Positions 7,985 through 17,430 of a stretch of DNA of 64,000 bases are shown here, one piece after another. The stretch lies in assembly GCA_052318935.1 (NCBI GenBank), contig JBQRKO010000006.1. One strand, given 5' to 3'. How positions within the stretch are numbered: position 1 is the first letter of the stretch; each line of letters opens with the position of its first letter. The notes under the pieces were generated by a model that saw only the letters and a list, made by a program, of their open reading frames with translations, was not told where the DNA came from and did no database searches. The translations under genes were made by a program, and so were the position numbers. The DNA is from Niallia sp052318935 (GTDB taxonomy: Bacteria > Bacillota > Bacilli > Bacillales > Cytobacillaceae).

Positions 7985-9259
7985 ATGGGATTAAACATAT
8001 CTAGTTTAGAAAATATGAAATTAAAAGAGCTATATGAATTAGCACGTGAATATAAAGTATCATATTATAGTAAGTTAACGAAAAAAGAATTGATTTTCTC
8101 CATCTTAAAAGCGAGAGCGGAACAAGAAGGCTATTTCTTTATGGAAGGTGTTTTAGAAATAATTCAGTCGGAAGGTTTTGGGTTCCTACGACCAATAAAC
8201 TATTCTCCAAGTTCCCAAGACATCTATATATCTGCATCGCAAATTAGAAAATTTGATTTAAGAAATGGAGATAAAGTTTCAGGAAAAGTACGCCCGCCAA
8301 AAGAAAATGAACGTTATTTTGGTTTGCTGCAAGTAGAAGCAGTAAATGGAGATGATCCGGATGCTGCCAAAGAAAGAGTGCATTTTCCAGCATTAACTCC
8401 ATTGTATCCAAATCGTCAAATGAAGTTAGAAACAACACAAAGAAATGTTTCTACTAGAATAATGGATGTATTAGCGCCTGTTGGGTTTGGGCAAAGGGGT
8501 CTTATTGTTGCACCGCCAAAAGCAGGGAAAACAATGTTAATTAAAGAAATTGCCAATAGTATTACAACGAATCATCCAGATGCAGAATTAATTGTATTAT
8601 TAATTGATGAGCGTCCAGAAGAAGTAACAGATATCGAAAGATCGGTTACAGGGGATGTTGTAAGTTCGACATTTGATGAAGTGCCTGAAAATCATATTAA
8701 AGTGGCAGAACTTGTATTAGAAAGAGCGATGCGTCTTGTAGAGCATAAACGAGATGTTATTATTTTAATGGACAGTATTACAAGGTTAGCACGAGCATAC
8801 AACCTCGTAATTCCTCCGAGTGGTCGAACTTTATCTGGTGGTATTGACCCTGCGGCTTTTCACCGTCCAAAGCGTTTCTTTGGTGCTGCACGTAATATAG
8901 AAGAAGGCGGTTCGTTAACGATTTTAGCAACTGCTTTAGTAGATACCGGTTCACGTATGGATGATGTAATATATGAGGAATTCAAAGGAACTGGTAATAT
9001 GGAGCTTCATTTAGATCGTTCTCTTGCAGAAAGAAGAATATTCCCAGCGATCGATATTCGCCGCTCTGGAACGAGAAAAGAAGAATTGCTTATCCCGAAA
9101 GAGCATTTAGATAAACTATGGGCTATTCGTAAGTCGATGTCTGATTCGCCTGATTTTGCAGAGCGATTTTTACGTAAATTAAGACAAACAAAATCAAACG
9201 AAGATTTTTTTGCAGTGTTAGCAGAACAAATGAAAGCCGGCACAGCTAAAAGATCTTAA
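7985..9259 (+). CDS. rho: Transcription termination factor Rho
   Basis: Rho is a hexameric RNA-dependent ATPase that ends transcription of untranslated RNA. The 424 residues have an N-terminal helical Rho_N domain (residues 5-45), a cold-shock-like RNA-binding domain with GFGFLRP (about 60-125), and the ATPase core. Walker A is APPKAGKT (about 174-181) and Walker B lies in VIILMDSITRLARAYN. The Q-loop SGGIDPAAFHRPKRFF and the IEEGGSLTI motif are present. The SD before the ATG is weak (GAGTGGTG). rpmE follows. Confidence 0.97.
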   Translation: MGLNISSLENMKLKELYELAREYKVSYYSKLTKKELIFSILKARAEQEGYFFMEGVLEIIQSEGFGFLRPINYSPSSQDIYISASQIRKFDLRNGDKVSGKVRPPKENERYFGLLQVEAVNGDDPDAAKERVHFPALTPLYPNRQMKLETTQRNVSTRIMDVLAPVGFGQRGLIVAPPKAGKTMLIKEIANSITTNHPDAELIVLLIDERPEEVTDIERSVTGDVVSSTFDEVPENHIKVAELVLERAMRLVEHKRDVIILMDSITRLARAYNLVIPPSGRTLSGGIDPAAFHRPKRFFGAARNIEEGGSLTILATALVDTGSRMDDVIYEEFKGTGNMELHLDRSLAERRIFPAIDIRRSGTRKEELLIPKEHLDKLWAIRKSMSDSPDFAERFLRKLRQTKSNEDFFAVLAEQMKAGTAKRS

Positions 9260-9465
9260 TAGATTTAAAACCCAAGTAAGTTATTTAAACTTAAAGGTAG
9301 TAAATAATAGATTTTTTATAATTATTCGATTCATAATGAATCGAGTTGCAAAATAGAAATGTCCTTGCTATAATGAACACAGTGTGTTTTTAAAAATTAA
9401 CAATGAAATTTCATTGTTTTATAACTCTGTTTCGAAAGTTGCAGGGCGGAAGGAGATGAAAAGGA

Positions 9466-9666
9466 ATGAAAGCAGGAATTCATCCTAATTATAATCAAAT
9501 TACGGTGAAATGTGCGTGTGGAAATGAGTTCACAACTGGTTCTGTTAAAAAAGAAATGAAAGTTGAAACTTGTTCTGAGTGCCACCCGTTCTATACTGGT
9601 CGTCAAAAATTCGCTGAAGCTGGCGGACGTGTTGATCGTTTCAACAAAAAATACGGCCTTAAGTAA
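9466..9666 (+). CDS. rpmE: 50S ribosomal protein L31 (zinc form)
   Basis: L31 is a small protein at the bridge of the large and small ribosomal subunits. The 66 residues begin MKAGIHPNYN and keep the Cys residues of the zinc-binding C+ form (VKCACGNEF and CSECHPF). The ending VDRFNKKYGLK is typical. AAGGAGATGAAAAGG precedes the ATG. A strong terminator follows. Confidence 0.97.
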   Translation: MKAGIHPNYNQITVKCACGNEFTTGSVKKEMKVETCSECHPFYTGRQKFAEAGGRVDRFNKKYGLK

Positions 9667-9674
9667 TATTAAAT

Positions 9675-9720
9675 GTCAAGAACAGGCAAGAAGTTTTTAT
9701 TCCTTGCCTGTTCTTTCTTT
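9675..9720 (+). terminator. Terminator after rpmE
   Basis: AAGAACAGGCAAG pairs with CTTGCCTGTTCTT, followed by a T-rich run. Confidence 0.85.
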
Positions 9721-9877
9721 TATGAATAAATTAATTCTAACCTTACACGATAAGCTGTTTAAGAATAGAAGGAAATACATATATGTTTTCCCTTCTATCC
9801 TTAAGTGTCTTATGTTTTTGTTGACGAAATAAACGGAAGAATTTTTGCTGAGTTGTTTTTTGGGAAGGAGTGGTTTC

Positions 9878-10489
9878 ATGTATGTAATGAAACAGCATGG
9901 ATGGGTAGAAGTGATTTGTGGAAGTATGTTTTCTGGAAAATCGGAAGAACTCATTCGTCGTATAAGAAGGGCAGAATTTGCCAAACAAAAAATTATTGTA
10001 TTTAAACCGAAAATAGATAATCGTTATAGCGAGGAGGCGGTTGTGTCTCATAATGGTACGACAGCAAATGCTATTCCTATCAGCAAATCTGCGGAAATTT
10101 TTAAATATGTAACAGCAGATATTGAATTAGTAGCGATTGATGAAGTGCAGTTTTTTGATGAGGAAATCGTGGATGTCATTCAACATTTGGCAAATAGTGG
10201 TCATCGTGTAATTTGTGCAGGACTTGATCAAGACTTTCGCGGTGAACCTTTTGCGAGAATGCCGGATTTGATGGCTATTGCTGAGTTGGTTACAAAACTT
10301 CAGGCAGTTTGTGCTGTATGTGGCTCACCTGCAAGTCGCACACAACGCTTAATTAACGGTTCGCCAGCGTCTTATGATGATCCGATTATTTTAGTTGGTG
10401 CATCAGAATCCTATGAACCACGCTGTCGTCATCACCATGAAGTGCCTAAAGCCCCTCAACTGCTAAAAAAACAAGACAGTAATTTGTAA
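9878..10489 (+). CDS. tdk: Thymidine kinase
   Basis: Thymidine kinase phosphorylates thymidine with ATP in the salvage pathway. The 203 residues show the P-loop GSMFSGKSEELIRRI, the DEVQFFDEEI motif with the catalytic Glu region, GLDQDFRGEPF, and the zinc site CAVCGSPA. The second zinc ligand pair is seen only in part as CRHHHE near the C-terminus. GGAAGGAG lies eight bases before the ATG at 9878, which rules out the upstream ATG. The rpmE-tdk-prfA order is the Bacillus order. Confidence 0.95.
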   Translation: MYVMKQHGWVEVICGSMFSGKSEELIRRIRRAEFAKQKIIVFKPKIDNRYSEEAVVSHNGTTANAIPISKSAEIFKYVTADIELVAIDEVQFFDEEIVDVIQHLANSGHRVICAGLDQDFRGEPFARMPDLMAIAELVTKLQAVCAVCGSPASRTQRLINGSPASYDDPIILVGASESYEPRCRHHHEVPKAPQLLKKQDSNL

Positions 10490-10493
10490 CAAT

Positions 10494-10521
10494 TTGAACC
10501 TTCCGACATTGGGAGGTTTTT
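10494..10521 (+). terminator. Terminator after tdk
   Basis: AACCTTCC and GGGAGGTT form a hairpin followed by TTTTTT. Confidence 0.75.
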
Positions 10522-10530
10522 TTACAGGTA

Positions 10531-10735
10531 GGCTCTGTTAAACGATAATGTTGTTTTTGTCTATATTTGAAGCACCGAGCAGCAGGAATACACGAAGACT
10601 CCTACGGGAAAAGCGAAATAGGCGAGACCCCGCAGGAGCAAAGCGACGAGGAGGCTTGGCATTCGCCCGTGGAAAGCGAAGTGTATTCCTGCTGCGGATC
10701 TTCTTTTAAAATCAACATTAAAAATTAACAAAGCC
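10531..10735 (+). mobile_element. MITE-2-like copy (GGCTCTGTTAA ends)
   Basis: The ends are GGCTCTGTTAA and TTAACAAAGCC. The core carries GACTCCTACGGGAAAAGCG, CGAGACCCCGCAGGAGC, GACGAGGAGGCTTGG and CCCGTGGAAAGCGAAG, flanked by AGCAGGAATACAC and GTGTATTCCTGCTG arms. No target duplication is visible, so this may be an old copy. Confidence 0.75.
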
Positions 10736-10855
10736 TTAAAATGAAAAATATGTACCAAGAGAGAACCAAAAAATAATGAATTCGCATTCTTTTCTGGGGG
10801 ATAAAAAAACTGCCCATAAATGCTTGACTCAATCGAAAGTAGGCTTAATTTGGTT

Positions 10856-10884
10856 TTGACGGGGGTTATCGCCTATAATATAAT
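10856..10884 (+). promoter_or_regulatory. Sigma-A promoter of prfA-prmC
   Basis: TTGACG at 10856-10861 and TATAAT at 10879-10884 are separated by exactly 17 bases, about 35 bases before the prfA start codon. Confidence 0.7.
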
Positions 10885-10918
10885 TAATACGTTATGGAGA
10901 AAAATGAGGTGAAGATTC

Positions 10919-11992
10919 GTGTTTGATCGTCTACAAGCTGTAGAGGACCGTTACGATAAGTTAAATGAGTTATTGAGCGATCCTGAAATTGTTAATGATA
11001 CAAAGAAATTGCGTGATTATTCGAAAGAACAATCCGATATCCAAGAAACGGTTGAAGCATACCGGGAATATAAAGAAGTAAAAGAACAGCATAAAGAAGC
11101 AAAATCAATGTTAGAAGAAAAATTAGATGCGGAAATGCGCGAAATGGTGAAAGAAGAATTAGATGAAACAGCTTCGCGTATTGAGGAACTAGAAGCACGT
11201 TTGAAAATTTTGCTTATTCCAAAAGACCCAAATGATGATAAAAACGTTATCATGGAAGTTCGTGGTGCTGCAGGTGGAGACGAAGCAGCATTATTTGCTG
11301 GTGATTTATTCCGCATGTACAGCCGTTTTGCAGAAGCTCAAGGATGGAAAATTGAAATCATTGATGCAAGCTCAACAGGGGTTGGTGGATATAAAGAGAT
11401 TATCTTTATGATCAATGGTAAAGGTGCTTATTCAAAAATGAAGTTTGAGAATGGTGCACATCGAGTACAACGTGTTCCAGAAACAGAATCGGGCGGCCGT
11501 ATTCATACATCAACAGCAACAGTTGCTTGTCTGCCAGAAGCGGAAGAGGTAGAGATAGAAATTCACGAAAAAGATATCCGAGTAGATACGTTTGCTTCGA
11601 GCGGACCAGGAGGACAAAGTGTTAACACTACGATGTCTGCAGTACGCTTAACCCATTTGCCTACTGGTACAGTAGTATCTTGTCAGGATGAAAAGTCGCA
11701 GATCAAAAACAAAGAGAAAGCGATGAAAGTATTACGTGCCCGTGTTTATGATAAATTCCAACAAGAAGCACAAGCAGAATACGATCAACAACGTAAATCT
11801 GCCGTTGGAACGGGAGATAGATCGGAGCGTATTAGAACGTATAACTTCCCACAAAATCGTGTCACAGACCATCGTATTGGTTTAACGATTCAAAAGTTAG
11901 ATCAAATTCTGCAAGGGAAAATGGACGATGTTATTGATGCGTTAATTTTTGAAGAACAATCAAGCCGTTTAGAAAGTGCTTCTGATGTGTAA
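10919..11992 (+). CDS. prfA: Peptide chain release factor 1
   Basis: RF1 reads UAA and UAG stop codons and triggers release of the finished protein on the ribosome. The 357 residues have the N-terminal coiled helices, the GGQ catalytic loop in SSGPGGQSVNTTMSA (about residue 235), and the INKEK-like segment SQIKNKEKAMKVL. The stop-codon reading region HTSTATVACLPE is present. The start is GTG behind GAGGTGAAG. The 3' end overlaps prmC, which methylates the GGQ glutamine. Confidence 0.97.
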   Translation: MFDRLQAVEDRYDKLNELLSDPEIVNDTKKLRDYSKEQSDIQETVEAYREYKEVKEQHKEAKSMLEEKLDAEMREMVKEELDETASRIEELEARLKILLIPKDPNDDKNVIMEVRGAAGGDEAALFAGDLFRMYSRFAEAQGWKIEIIDASSTGVGGYKEIIFMINGKGAYSKMKFENGAHRVQRVPETESGGRIHTSTATVACLPEAEEVEIEIHEKDIRVDTFASSGPGGQSVNTTMSAVRLTHLPTGTVVSCQDEKSQIKNKEKAMKVLRARVYDKFQQEAQAEYDQQRKSAVGTGDRSERIRTYNFPQNRVTDHRIGLTIQKLDQILQGKMDDVIDALIFEEQSSRLESASDV

Positions 11993-12863
11993 AAATAGTC
12001 CGGTAAAAATTTTTGAGGCCCTAAAATGGGCTTCTTCTTATTTACATGAACATAATCGGGAAGAATACGCAGCAGAATTGCTGTTAAGACATGTACTTCA
12101 AATCAGCCGGTCTGAAATGTTAATGAACTTTCGAGATGACATGAATTTGGAGGCATTGTCTGTATTTAAAAAATATATTTATCTTCATGCGGAAGGAACA
12201 CCTGTTCAATATATTATCGGGTATGAAGAGTTTTATGGACGAAAGTTTAAAGTAAATGAAGAGGTTCTTATTCCGAGACCGGAAACAGAAGAATTAGTAG
12301 AAGCTACTTTAAAAAGAATAAATACACTTTTTAAAGGGAAAAATGGTTTAAAGCTAGCTGATATTGGAACTGGAAGCGGTGCAATTGCTGTTTCTATGCA
12401 ATTAGAAGAACCGAGTCTATTAGTGACTGCAACAGATCTTTATTCCCCTTCTTTGCAGGTTGCAAAAGAAAACGCGTCTATTTTAGGTGCAGATAAAATC
12501 CAATTTGTGCAAGGCGATTTGCTTGCTCCTTTTATCGAACAAAAACAAACATTTGATATTATTCTTTCTAATCCTCCGTATATTCCAGAAAGTGACCAAA
12601 TGGAGATGTCGGATATCGTAACAGAACATGAACCACATCGAGCTTTATTTGCAGGGGCTGATGGACTGATGATATATAGAAGATTATGCAAGGAACTTCC
12701 CTCAGTATTAAAAAAACAAAGTTTAGTTGGTTTTGAAGTTGGTGCAGGACAAAGTAAAGCAGTATCTGCTTTATTGCAGACAGCGTTTCCAGAGGCAAAT
12801 ATCGAAGTGGTATTTGATATAAATGGAAAAGATAGAATGGTTTTTGCAGAGATTGGATTTTAA
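11976..12863 (+). CDS. prmC: Release factor glutamine methyltransferase
   Basis: PrmC methylates the glutamine of the GGQ motif in release factors, using S-adenosylmethionine. The 295 residues show an N-terminal helical domain, the SAM-binding motif IGTGSGAIAVS (about residues 130-140), and the catalytic substrate-binding motif SNPPYIP. The first codons overlap prfA by 17 bases. GTG 11976 or ATG 11985 could be the start. No clear SD is seen, which suggests translational coupling. Confidence 0.94.
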   Translation: MLLMCKNSPVKIFEALKWASSYLHEHNREEYAAELLLRHVLQISRSEMLMNFRDDMNLEALSVFKKYIYLHAEGTPVQYIIGYEEFYGRKFKVNEEVLIPRPETEELVEATLKRINTLFKGKNGLKLADIGTGSGAIAVSMQLEEPSLLVTATDLYSPSLQVAKENASILGADKIQFVQGDLLAPFIEQKQTFDIILSNPPYIPESDQMEMSDIVTEHEPHRALFAGADGLMIYRRLCKELPSVLKKQSLVGFEVGAGQSKAVSALLQTAFPEANIEVVFDINGKDRMVFAEIGF

Positions 12864-12870
12864 GTAGAGA

Positions 12871-12916
12871 ATAACCACTTTTAACTATTGGATAAATAGT
12901 TGGAAGTGGTTTTTTA
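12871..12916 (+). terminator. Terminator after prmC
   Basis: AACCACTTTTAACTATT pairs with AATAGTTGGAAGTGGTT, followed by TTTT. Confidence 0.75.
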
Positions 12917-12920
12917 TTAA

Positions 12921-13128
12921 GGCTGTTTTCTCTAAGTTTGTTGTTTTTTACGAAAAAAATGGGAGAAGAAGTACTCAGCAGACTGAATACACGTAGACTC
13001 CTGTGGGAATGCGAGAAAGACGAGACCCCCCACAAAAGCGAATGCGACGAGGAGGCTCGACGCTCGCTAAACGGACGAAGTGTATTCAGGCTGCGCGTTT
13101 AAAAGCAACAATCTATACGAAAACAGCC
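12921..13128 (+). mobile_element. MITE-1 copy 2 with exact 8-bp target duplication
   Basis: The ends GGCTGTTTTC and GAAAACAGCC are perfect inverted repeats, and TTTATTAA lies directly on both sides. The core is slightly changed (CACAAAAGCG and GCTCGCTAAACGGACG), a variant also seen in the copy at 39050. It separates prmC from spoIIR. A family E fragment follows at about 13155-13231. Confidence 0.85.
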
Positions 13129-13311
13129 TTTATTAAAATTTTACTAAAAGTGAGAGTTTAAAAAGGTATTAAATAGAAGCAAGCCAACGAAGTGTTTCGC
13201 TGCTTATCATTTGGTGTCTTTTTGAACATCCTATTAAAAAATAGTTTTTTTGCTAGTTTAAGATTATAGTAATCTGTCCACACTGTTTTAGTGAAGGGGC
13301 GGTGCTAAAAA

Positions 13312-14331
13312 ATGAGAAGAAAACCGATGGCAACTATATATTTATTCGTACTTATTATTTCTACTGTGTTAAGTTTATATATACCAAAAAATGAAGTGAC
13401 TGCAAATGATGAAGTAGTTATTCCAAGTGATGCCATTCGATTAAGAATATTGGCAAATAGCGATAACGAAGAAGACCAAGCGTTAAAAAGAAAAGTAAGA
13501 GATGCCGTAAATAAAGAAATTACAACTTGGGTATCAGAATTAACTTCTAAAGAGGAAGCAAAAAAATTATTACAATCAAAATTGCCGGAAATTCAACAAA
13601 TTGCAGAAAAAGTAGTGGAAGAAGAAAATAAAAATCAAAGTGTAAAAGTCAAATTTGGAAAAGTAGATTTTCCAACTAAATTATACGGACAATTTCTATA
13701 TCCAGCAGGAGAATATGAAGCAATTCTTATCACTTTAGGGAAAGGCGAAGGAGCAAACTGGTGGTGTGTATTATTTCCTCCATTATGTTTTCTTGACTTT
13801 TCCAATGGGGTGGCAGTAAGTGATGGATTTGATGATAAAAATGGAAAAAAACAAGAGAAGAAAAAAGAAGAAAATAAAGCAAATGTGGAAAATGAAAATA
13901 CAAAGCAAGAACAAGCAGTGAAAACAGAAAATGAAAATAAAAAGCAAGAACAAGCAGTGAAAACAGAAAATGAGAATACAAAGCAAGAACAAGCAGTGAA
14001 AGCAGAAAATGAAAATAAAAAGCAAGAACAAGCAGTGAAAGTAGAAAATGAAAATAAAAAGCAAGAACAAGCAGTGAAAGCAGAAAATGAAAATAAAAAG
14101 CAAGAACAAGCAGTGAAAACAGAAAATGAGAATACAAAGCAAGAACAAGCAGTCAAAGCAGAAAATGAAAATAAAAAGCAAGAACAAGCAGTAAAAACAG
14201 AAAACGATAATAAAAATAAAGAGAACAAACAAAAGGATAAAAAAGAACCAGTATATGTAGAGGAAACAAAAGAAGATAAGGTAGAAGTGAAATTTTTTAT
14301 CGTGGAAGTATGGGATAAACTATTTGGATAA
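13312..14331 (+). CDS. spoIIR: Stage II sporulation protein R with a 13-residue repeat insert
   Basis: SpoIIR is secreted by the forespore and triggers SpoIIGA to process pro-sigma-E in the mother cell. The protein has an N-terminal signal or anchor segment (residues 7-22), then the family core (AIRLRILANSDNEEDQALKR, GKVDFPTKLYG, YPAGEYEAILITLGKGEG, NWWCVLFPPLCFLD). At 339 residues it is far longer than the roughly 220-residue B. subtilis protein. The extra part, residues about 183-310, is Lys/Glu/Gln-rich and made of 13-residue repeats of the type KAENENKKQEQAV. The family's C-terminal tail EVKFFIVEVWDKLF is kept after it. Confidence 0.93.
   Translation: MRRKPMATIYLFVLIISTVLSLYIPKNEVTANDEVVIPSDAIRLRILANSDNEEDQALKRKVRDAVNKEITTWVSELTSKEEAKKLLQSKLPEIQQIAEKVVEEENKNQSVKVKFGKVDFPTKLYGQFLYPAGEYEAILITLGKGEGANWWCVLFPPLCFLDFSNGVAVSDGFDDKNGKKQEKKKEENKANVENENTKQEQAVKTENENKKQEQAVKTENENTKQEQAVKAENENKKQEQAVKVENENKKQEQAVKAENENKKQEQAVKTENENTKQEQAVKAENENKKQEQAVKTENDNKNKENKQKDKKEPVYVEETKEDKVEVKFFIVEVWDKLFG
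13879..14190 (+). repeat. Eight 39-bp tandem repeats inside spoIIR
   Basis: Eight units of 39 bp lie head to tail. Full units begin GTGAAA (or GTCAAA) at 13918, 13957, 13996, 14035, 14074, 14113 and 14152. A diverged unit comes first, and a partial unit starts at 14191. Because 39 is a multiple of three, gain or loss of units keeps the frame. Units differ mainly in ACA/GCA/GTA and AAA/ACA codons. Confidence 0.95.
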
Positions 14332-14560
14332 TAACAAATGAGAGGCTGCTTTTTTATCAGACACGCTGATGGAAAGGCAGTCTTATTTTCTGTTTACAAA
14401 AGAAAAGTTGTCAGAATTTTTAACAAATTTCTATGTTAACGATATACAATATCGTATAATTAATTTAACGAATAAACATTTATGTTTGAAATTATATGTT
14501 TGTACAAAAGTGTTTAATGTTATATGGGTGATGTGAATGTTTAAAAAGGGGGGAATGAAA

Positions 14561-15475
14561 TTGGAAGTTGTGATGCGCAATATGTTTCAGTCATTAGCAA
14601 AGAACACTTCAGCAAATAAGTTGGCTAAAAAATATGGCTTGCGTTTTGGGGCTAATAGATTCGTTGCAGGAGAAACCATCTTAAAAGCAATTGAATGCGT
14701 GAAGGAGCTGAATAATGAAGGAAAAGTAGTTACGCTCGATCATTTAGGCGAGTTTGTTTATACAGAAGCTGAGGTCAATCAAGCAGCTGACATGTGTTTA
14801 CAAACATTGGATGCTATCCACGCTTCTGGTGTTCAATCTAATTTATCCCTTAAAATGACCTCGCTTGGGTTGGACATTAACAAAGACCTATGCAGGAAAA
14901 ACATGAATGCAATACTCTTAAGAGCGAAACAATATAACAATTTTGTACGGATTGATATGGAGGATTATGCTCATTGTCAAATAACCATTGATCTTTTTAA
15001 AGAACTTTGCAGAGATTTTGACAATGTTGGTTTAGTTATTCAAGCCTATTTATATCGAACAGAAGAAGATATAGAGCTATTAAACGGATTACATGCAAAT
15101 TTACGTTTAGTAAAGGGGGCTTATAAAGAATCGCCTGATGTAGCATTTCCAGCAAAAAAAGATGTCGATGAAAATTTTAAAAAAATAATTAAAAGTCATT
15201 TGCTAAATGGTCATTATACTGCAGTTGCAAGCCATGACGAGAAGATAATTGATTTTACGAAAAAGCTTGTTGCTGAACATCACATCGATAAAAGCCGATT
15301 TGAATTCCAAATGTTATATGGCATATGTGTTGAGCTGCAAAATAAGCTAATTAAAGAAGGATATAAAGTAAGAATTTATGTACCATATGGTGTCGATTGG
15401 TTTGGCTATTTTATGCGCAGATTAGCAGAAAGACCGGCGAATGTTTGGTTTGTGCTGAAAAACTTATTTAAATAA
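14561..15475 (+). CDS. Proline dehydrogenase
   Basis: This FAD enzyme oxidises proline to pyrroline-5-carboxylate, the first step of proline breakdown. The family blocks are present: RIDMEDY, LRLVKGAYKE, AVASHD, FEFQMLYG, and the C-terminal YVPYGVDWFGYFMRRLAERPAN. It is the stand-alone Gram-positive type (PutB/YcgM/FadM-like). I favour the TTG at 14561 behind AAGGGGGGA. An ATG at 14537 would add eight residues. Upstream lies an inverted repeat CGATATACAATATCG next to TATAAT, perhaps an operator. P5C dehydrogenase follows. Confidence 0.93.
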   Translation: MEVVMRNMFQSLAKNTSANKLAKKYGLRFGANRFVAGETILKAIECVKELNNEGKVVTLDHLGEFVYTEAEVNQAADMCLQTLDAIHASGVQSNLSLKMTSLGLDINKDLCRKNMNAILLRAKQYNNFVRIDMEDYAHCQITIDLFKELCRDFDNVGLVIQAYLYRTEEDIELLNGLHANLRLVKGAYKESPDVAFPAKKDVDENFKKIIKSHLLNGHYTAVASHDEKIIDFTKKLVAEHHIDKSRFEFQMLYGICVELQNKLIKEGYKVRIYVPYGVDWFGYFMRRLAERPANVWFVLKNLFK

Positions 15476-15498
15476 AGTCATAGATTTTTAGTTTGATA

Positions 15499-15666
15499 GG
15501 AAATTATAAACGAAACGGAGTTGTGGATAACTTAGCGGTTGGGTCTGCATCTAGCTCCAGCGCCTAGCTCTTGTGAAAAATAACCCCATGCCTCTAAAAG
15601 TAAAAAGCACTTTTTGAGTCATGTGAACATTTTTCTTCAGAGCTGTTCAAGGCGCTTGCGCTTTTG
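15499..15666 (-). repeat. Dispersed repeat family C, reverse copy
   Basis: This copy resembles the one at 42075-42245 over its full length, including the outer part GTTGTGGATAACTTAGCGG. The core reads CTAGCTCCAGCGCCTAGCTC to AAGGCGCTTGCGCTTT. It lies between the two proline-degradation genes and could carry a hairpin that affects their shared transcript. Confidence 0.75.
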
Positions 15667-15708
15667 TTCTTTGATAGAAAATAATTTAAGAAGTGAAGGA
15701 GAATGGTG

Positions 15709-17280
15709 ATGACAAATTTAACAACGATAACACCTTATAAAAATGAGCCATTTACAGATTTTAAGGTAAAAGAAAATAAGGAAGCATTTGAAAAAGCATT
15801 AGCAAAAGTAAAAGGAGAATTTGGGAAAACATTTCCGTTGGTAATTGGGAAAGATAAAATAATCACCGAAGAAAAAACAGTATCCATTAATCCGGGAAAT
15901 ATAGACGAAATAATTGGAGAAGTTAGTAAAGGATCAAAAGAATATGCAGAAAAAGCGATGCAAGAAGCGTTGGCTGCGTTTGATGCATGGAAAAAAGTGA
16001 AACCTGTTGAACGTGCGGAATACTTATTTAAGGCAGCAGCGTTAATGCGTCAACGCAAGCATGAGTTTTCTGCTTATTTAGTATACGAATCCGGGAAAAA
16101 CTGGGCGGAAGCAGATGCGGATACGGCGGAAGCGATTGATTTCTTAGAATTTTATGCACGGGAAATGCTTCGTTTAAGCGAAACATCTACCCATCAGCCT
16201 TTATATCAAACTGCAGGTGAGGTTGATAACAAAATTACGTATATTCCACTAGGGGTAGGAATTGTTATTTCCCCGTTTAACTTCCCATTGGCTATTATGG
16301 CAGGAACAACGGTAGCTGCCGTTGTCTCAGGAAATACAGTCATTTTAAAACCCTCCGATACAACGTCAGTGATTGCGGCAAAGTTTGTAGAATTAATGGA
16401 AGAAGTTGGTCTTCCGGCAGGTGTTATTAACTTTGTTCCAGGGGATGGCATCGATGTAGGGGAATATTTAGTAGATCATCCAAAAACAAGATTTATTTCA
16501 TTTACAGGCTCAAGAGCAGTTGGCTGCAGAATTTATGAACGTGCATCGGTTGTGCAGCCCGGACAAATTTGGTTAAAACGAGTCGTAGCAGAGATGGGAG
16601 GAAAAGACGGAATTGTTGTGGATGAAACGGCGGATATAGATGCAGCAGCAGAGGCAATCGTTACATCCGCTTTCGGTTTCCAGGGACAAAAGTGTTCAGC
16701 AGGATCTCGTGCCATTATTGTAGAGACTGTTTATGACCAAGTAGTAGAAAAAGTAGCGGCATTAACTCAAAAATTACGTGTTGGATTACCAGAAGAAAAT
16801 GCCCCGGTAGGACCTGTCATTGACCAAAAAGCATTGGATAAAATTCTTAGGTTTATAGAAATCGGAAAAGAAGAAGGAAAATTGCTGACTGGCGGCTGTC
16901 GTGCAGAAGGAAATGGCTATTATATAGAGCCGACTGTTTTTGCAGATGTTCAGCCAGACGCAAGAATTATGCAAGAAGAAATTTTTGGACCGGTGATAGC
17001 TCTTTCCAAAGTAGCTGATTGGAAAACAGGAATAGATGTTTACAACAATACAGATTATGGATTAACAGGTTCCTTCTTTTCAGCTAGAGAAGAACGAATC
17101 GAGTATGCACTCGAAACGATGCATTGTGGAAATCTTTATATAAATAAAAAGTGTACAGGTGCGTTAGTAGGGGTTCATCCGTTTGGCGGCTTTAATATGT
17201 CAGGAACAGATTCTAAAGCTGGAGGTTTTGATTACTTATTATTATTTACGCAAGCAAAATTAAGTTCTCGAAAAGTTTAA
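15709..17280 (+). CDS. L-glutamate gamma-semialdehyde (P5C) dehydrogenase
   Basis: This NAD-dependent aldehyde dehydrogenase oxidises glutamate semialdehyde to glutamate, the second step of proline breakdown. The 523 residues show the aldehyde dehydrogenase fold: SPFNFPLA, FTGSRAVG, the general-base Glu295 in VAEMGGKDG, the nucleophile Cys329 in GQKCSAGSR, and EEIFGPV. It belongs to the RocA/PutC group. The ATG at 15709 has GAAGGAG at a good distance, so the ATG at 15703 is less likely. It follows proline dehydrogenase and precedes a PAS/AAA+ regulator. Confidence 0.95.
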   Translation: MTNLTTITPYKNEPFTDFKVKENKEAFEKALAKVKGEFGKTFPLVIGKDKIITEEKTVSINPGNIDEIIGEVSKGSKEYAEKAMQEALAAFDAWKKVKPVERAEYLFKAAALMRQRKHEFSAYLVYESGKNWAEADADTAEAIDFLEFYAREMLRLSETSTHQPLYQTAGEVDNKITYIPLGVGIVISPFNFPLAIMAGTTVAAVVSGNTVILKPSDTTSVIAAKFVELMEEVGLPAGVINFVPGDGIDVGEYLVDHPKTRFISFTGSRAVGCRIYERASVVQPGQIWLKRVVAEMGGKDGIVVDETADIDAAAEAIVTSAFGFQGQKCSAGSRAIIVETVYDQVVEKVAALTQKLRVGLPEENAPVGPVIDQKALDKILRFIEIGKEEGKLLTGGCRAEGNGYYIEPTVFADVQPDARIMQEEIFGPVIALSKVADWKTGIDVYNNTDYGLTGSFFSAREERIEYALETMHCGNLYINKKCTGALVGVHPFGGFNMSGTDSKAGGFDYLLLFTQAKLSSRKV

Positions 17281-17299
17281 TAAGGTTCCGATAATAACT

Positions 17300-17430
17300 G
17301 AAATAGTAGACAGATATAAGCTGATACTTATTATTTAACAGGAGTTTCCGTGGAGACAAAATTTCAGATTTAGAATTATTTTGTCGACTGTTCGAAGCTA
17401 AGTGAAAAATAAAAGTATCAGCTTTTTTCA
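17300..17430 (+). terminator. Possible terminator after P5C dehydrogenase
   Basis: ATAAGCTGATACTT near 17315 can pair with AAAGTATCAGCTTTTTTC near 17412 across a long loop. The T-run after the second arm suggests a terminator, but the loop is large. Confidence 0.4.

Noticed and set aside
13635..14232. Three long minus-strand ORFs rich in Phe, Leu and Cys opposite spoIIR
   Set aside because: They are the antisense of the 39-bp repeat, whose length keeps all frames open. They have no start signals.
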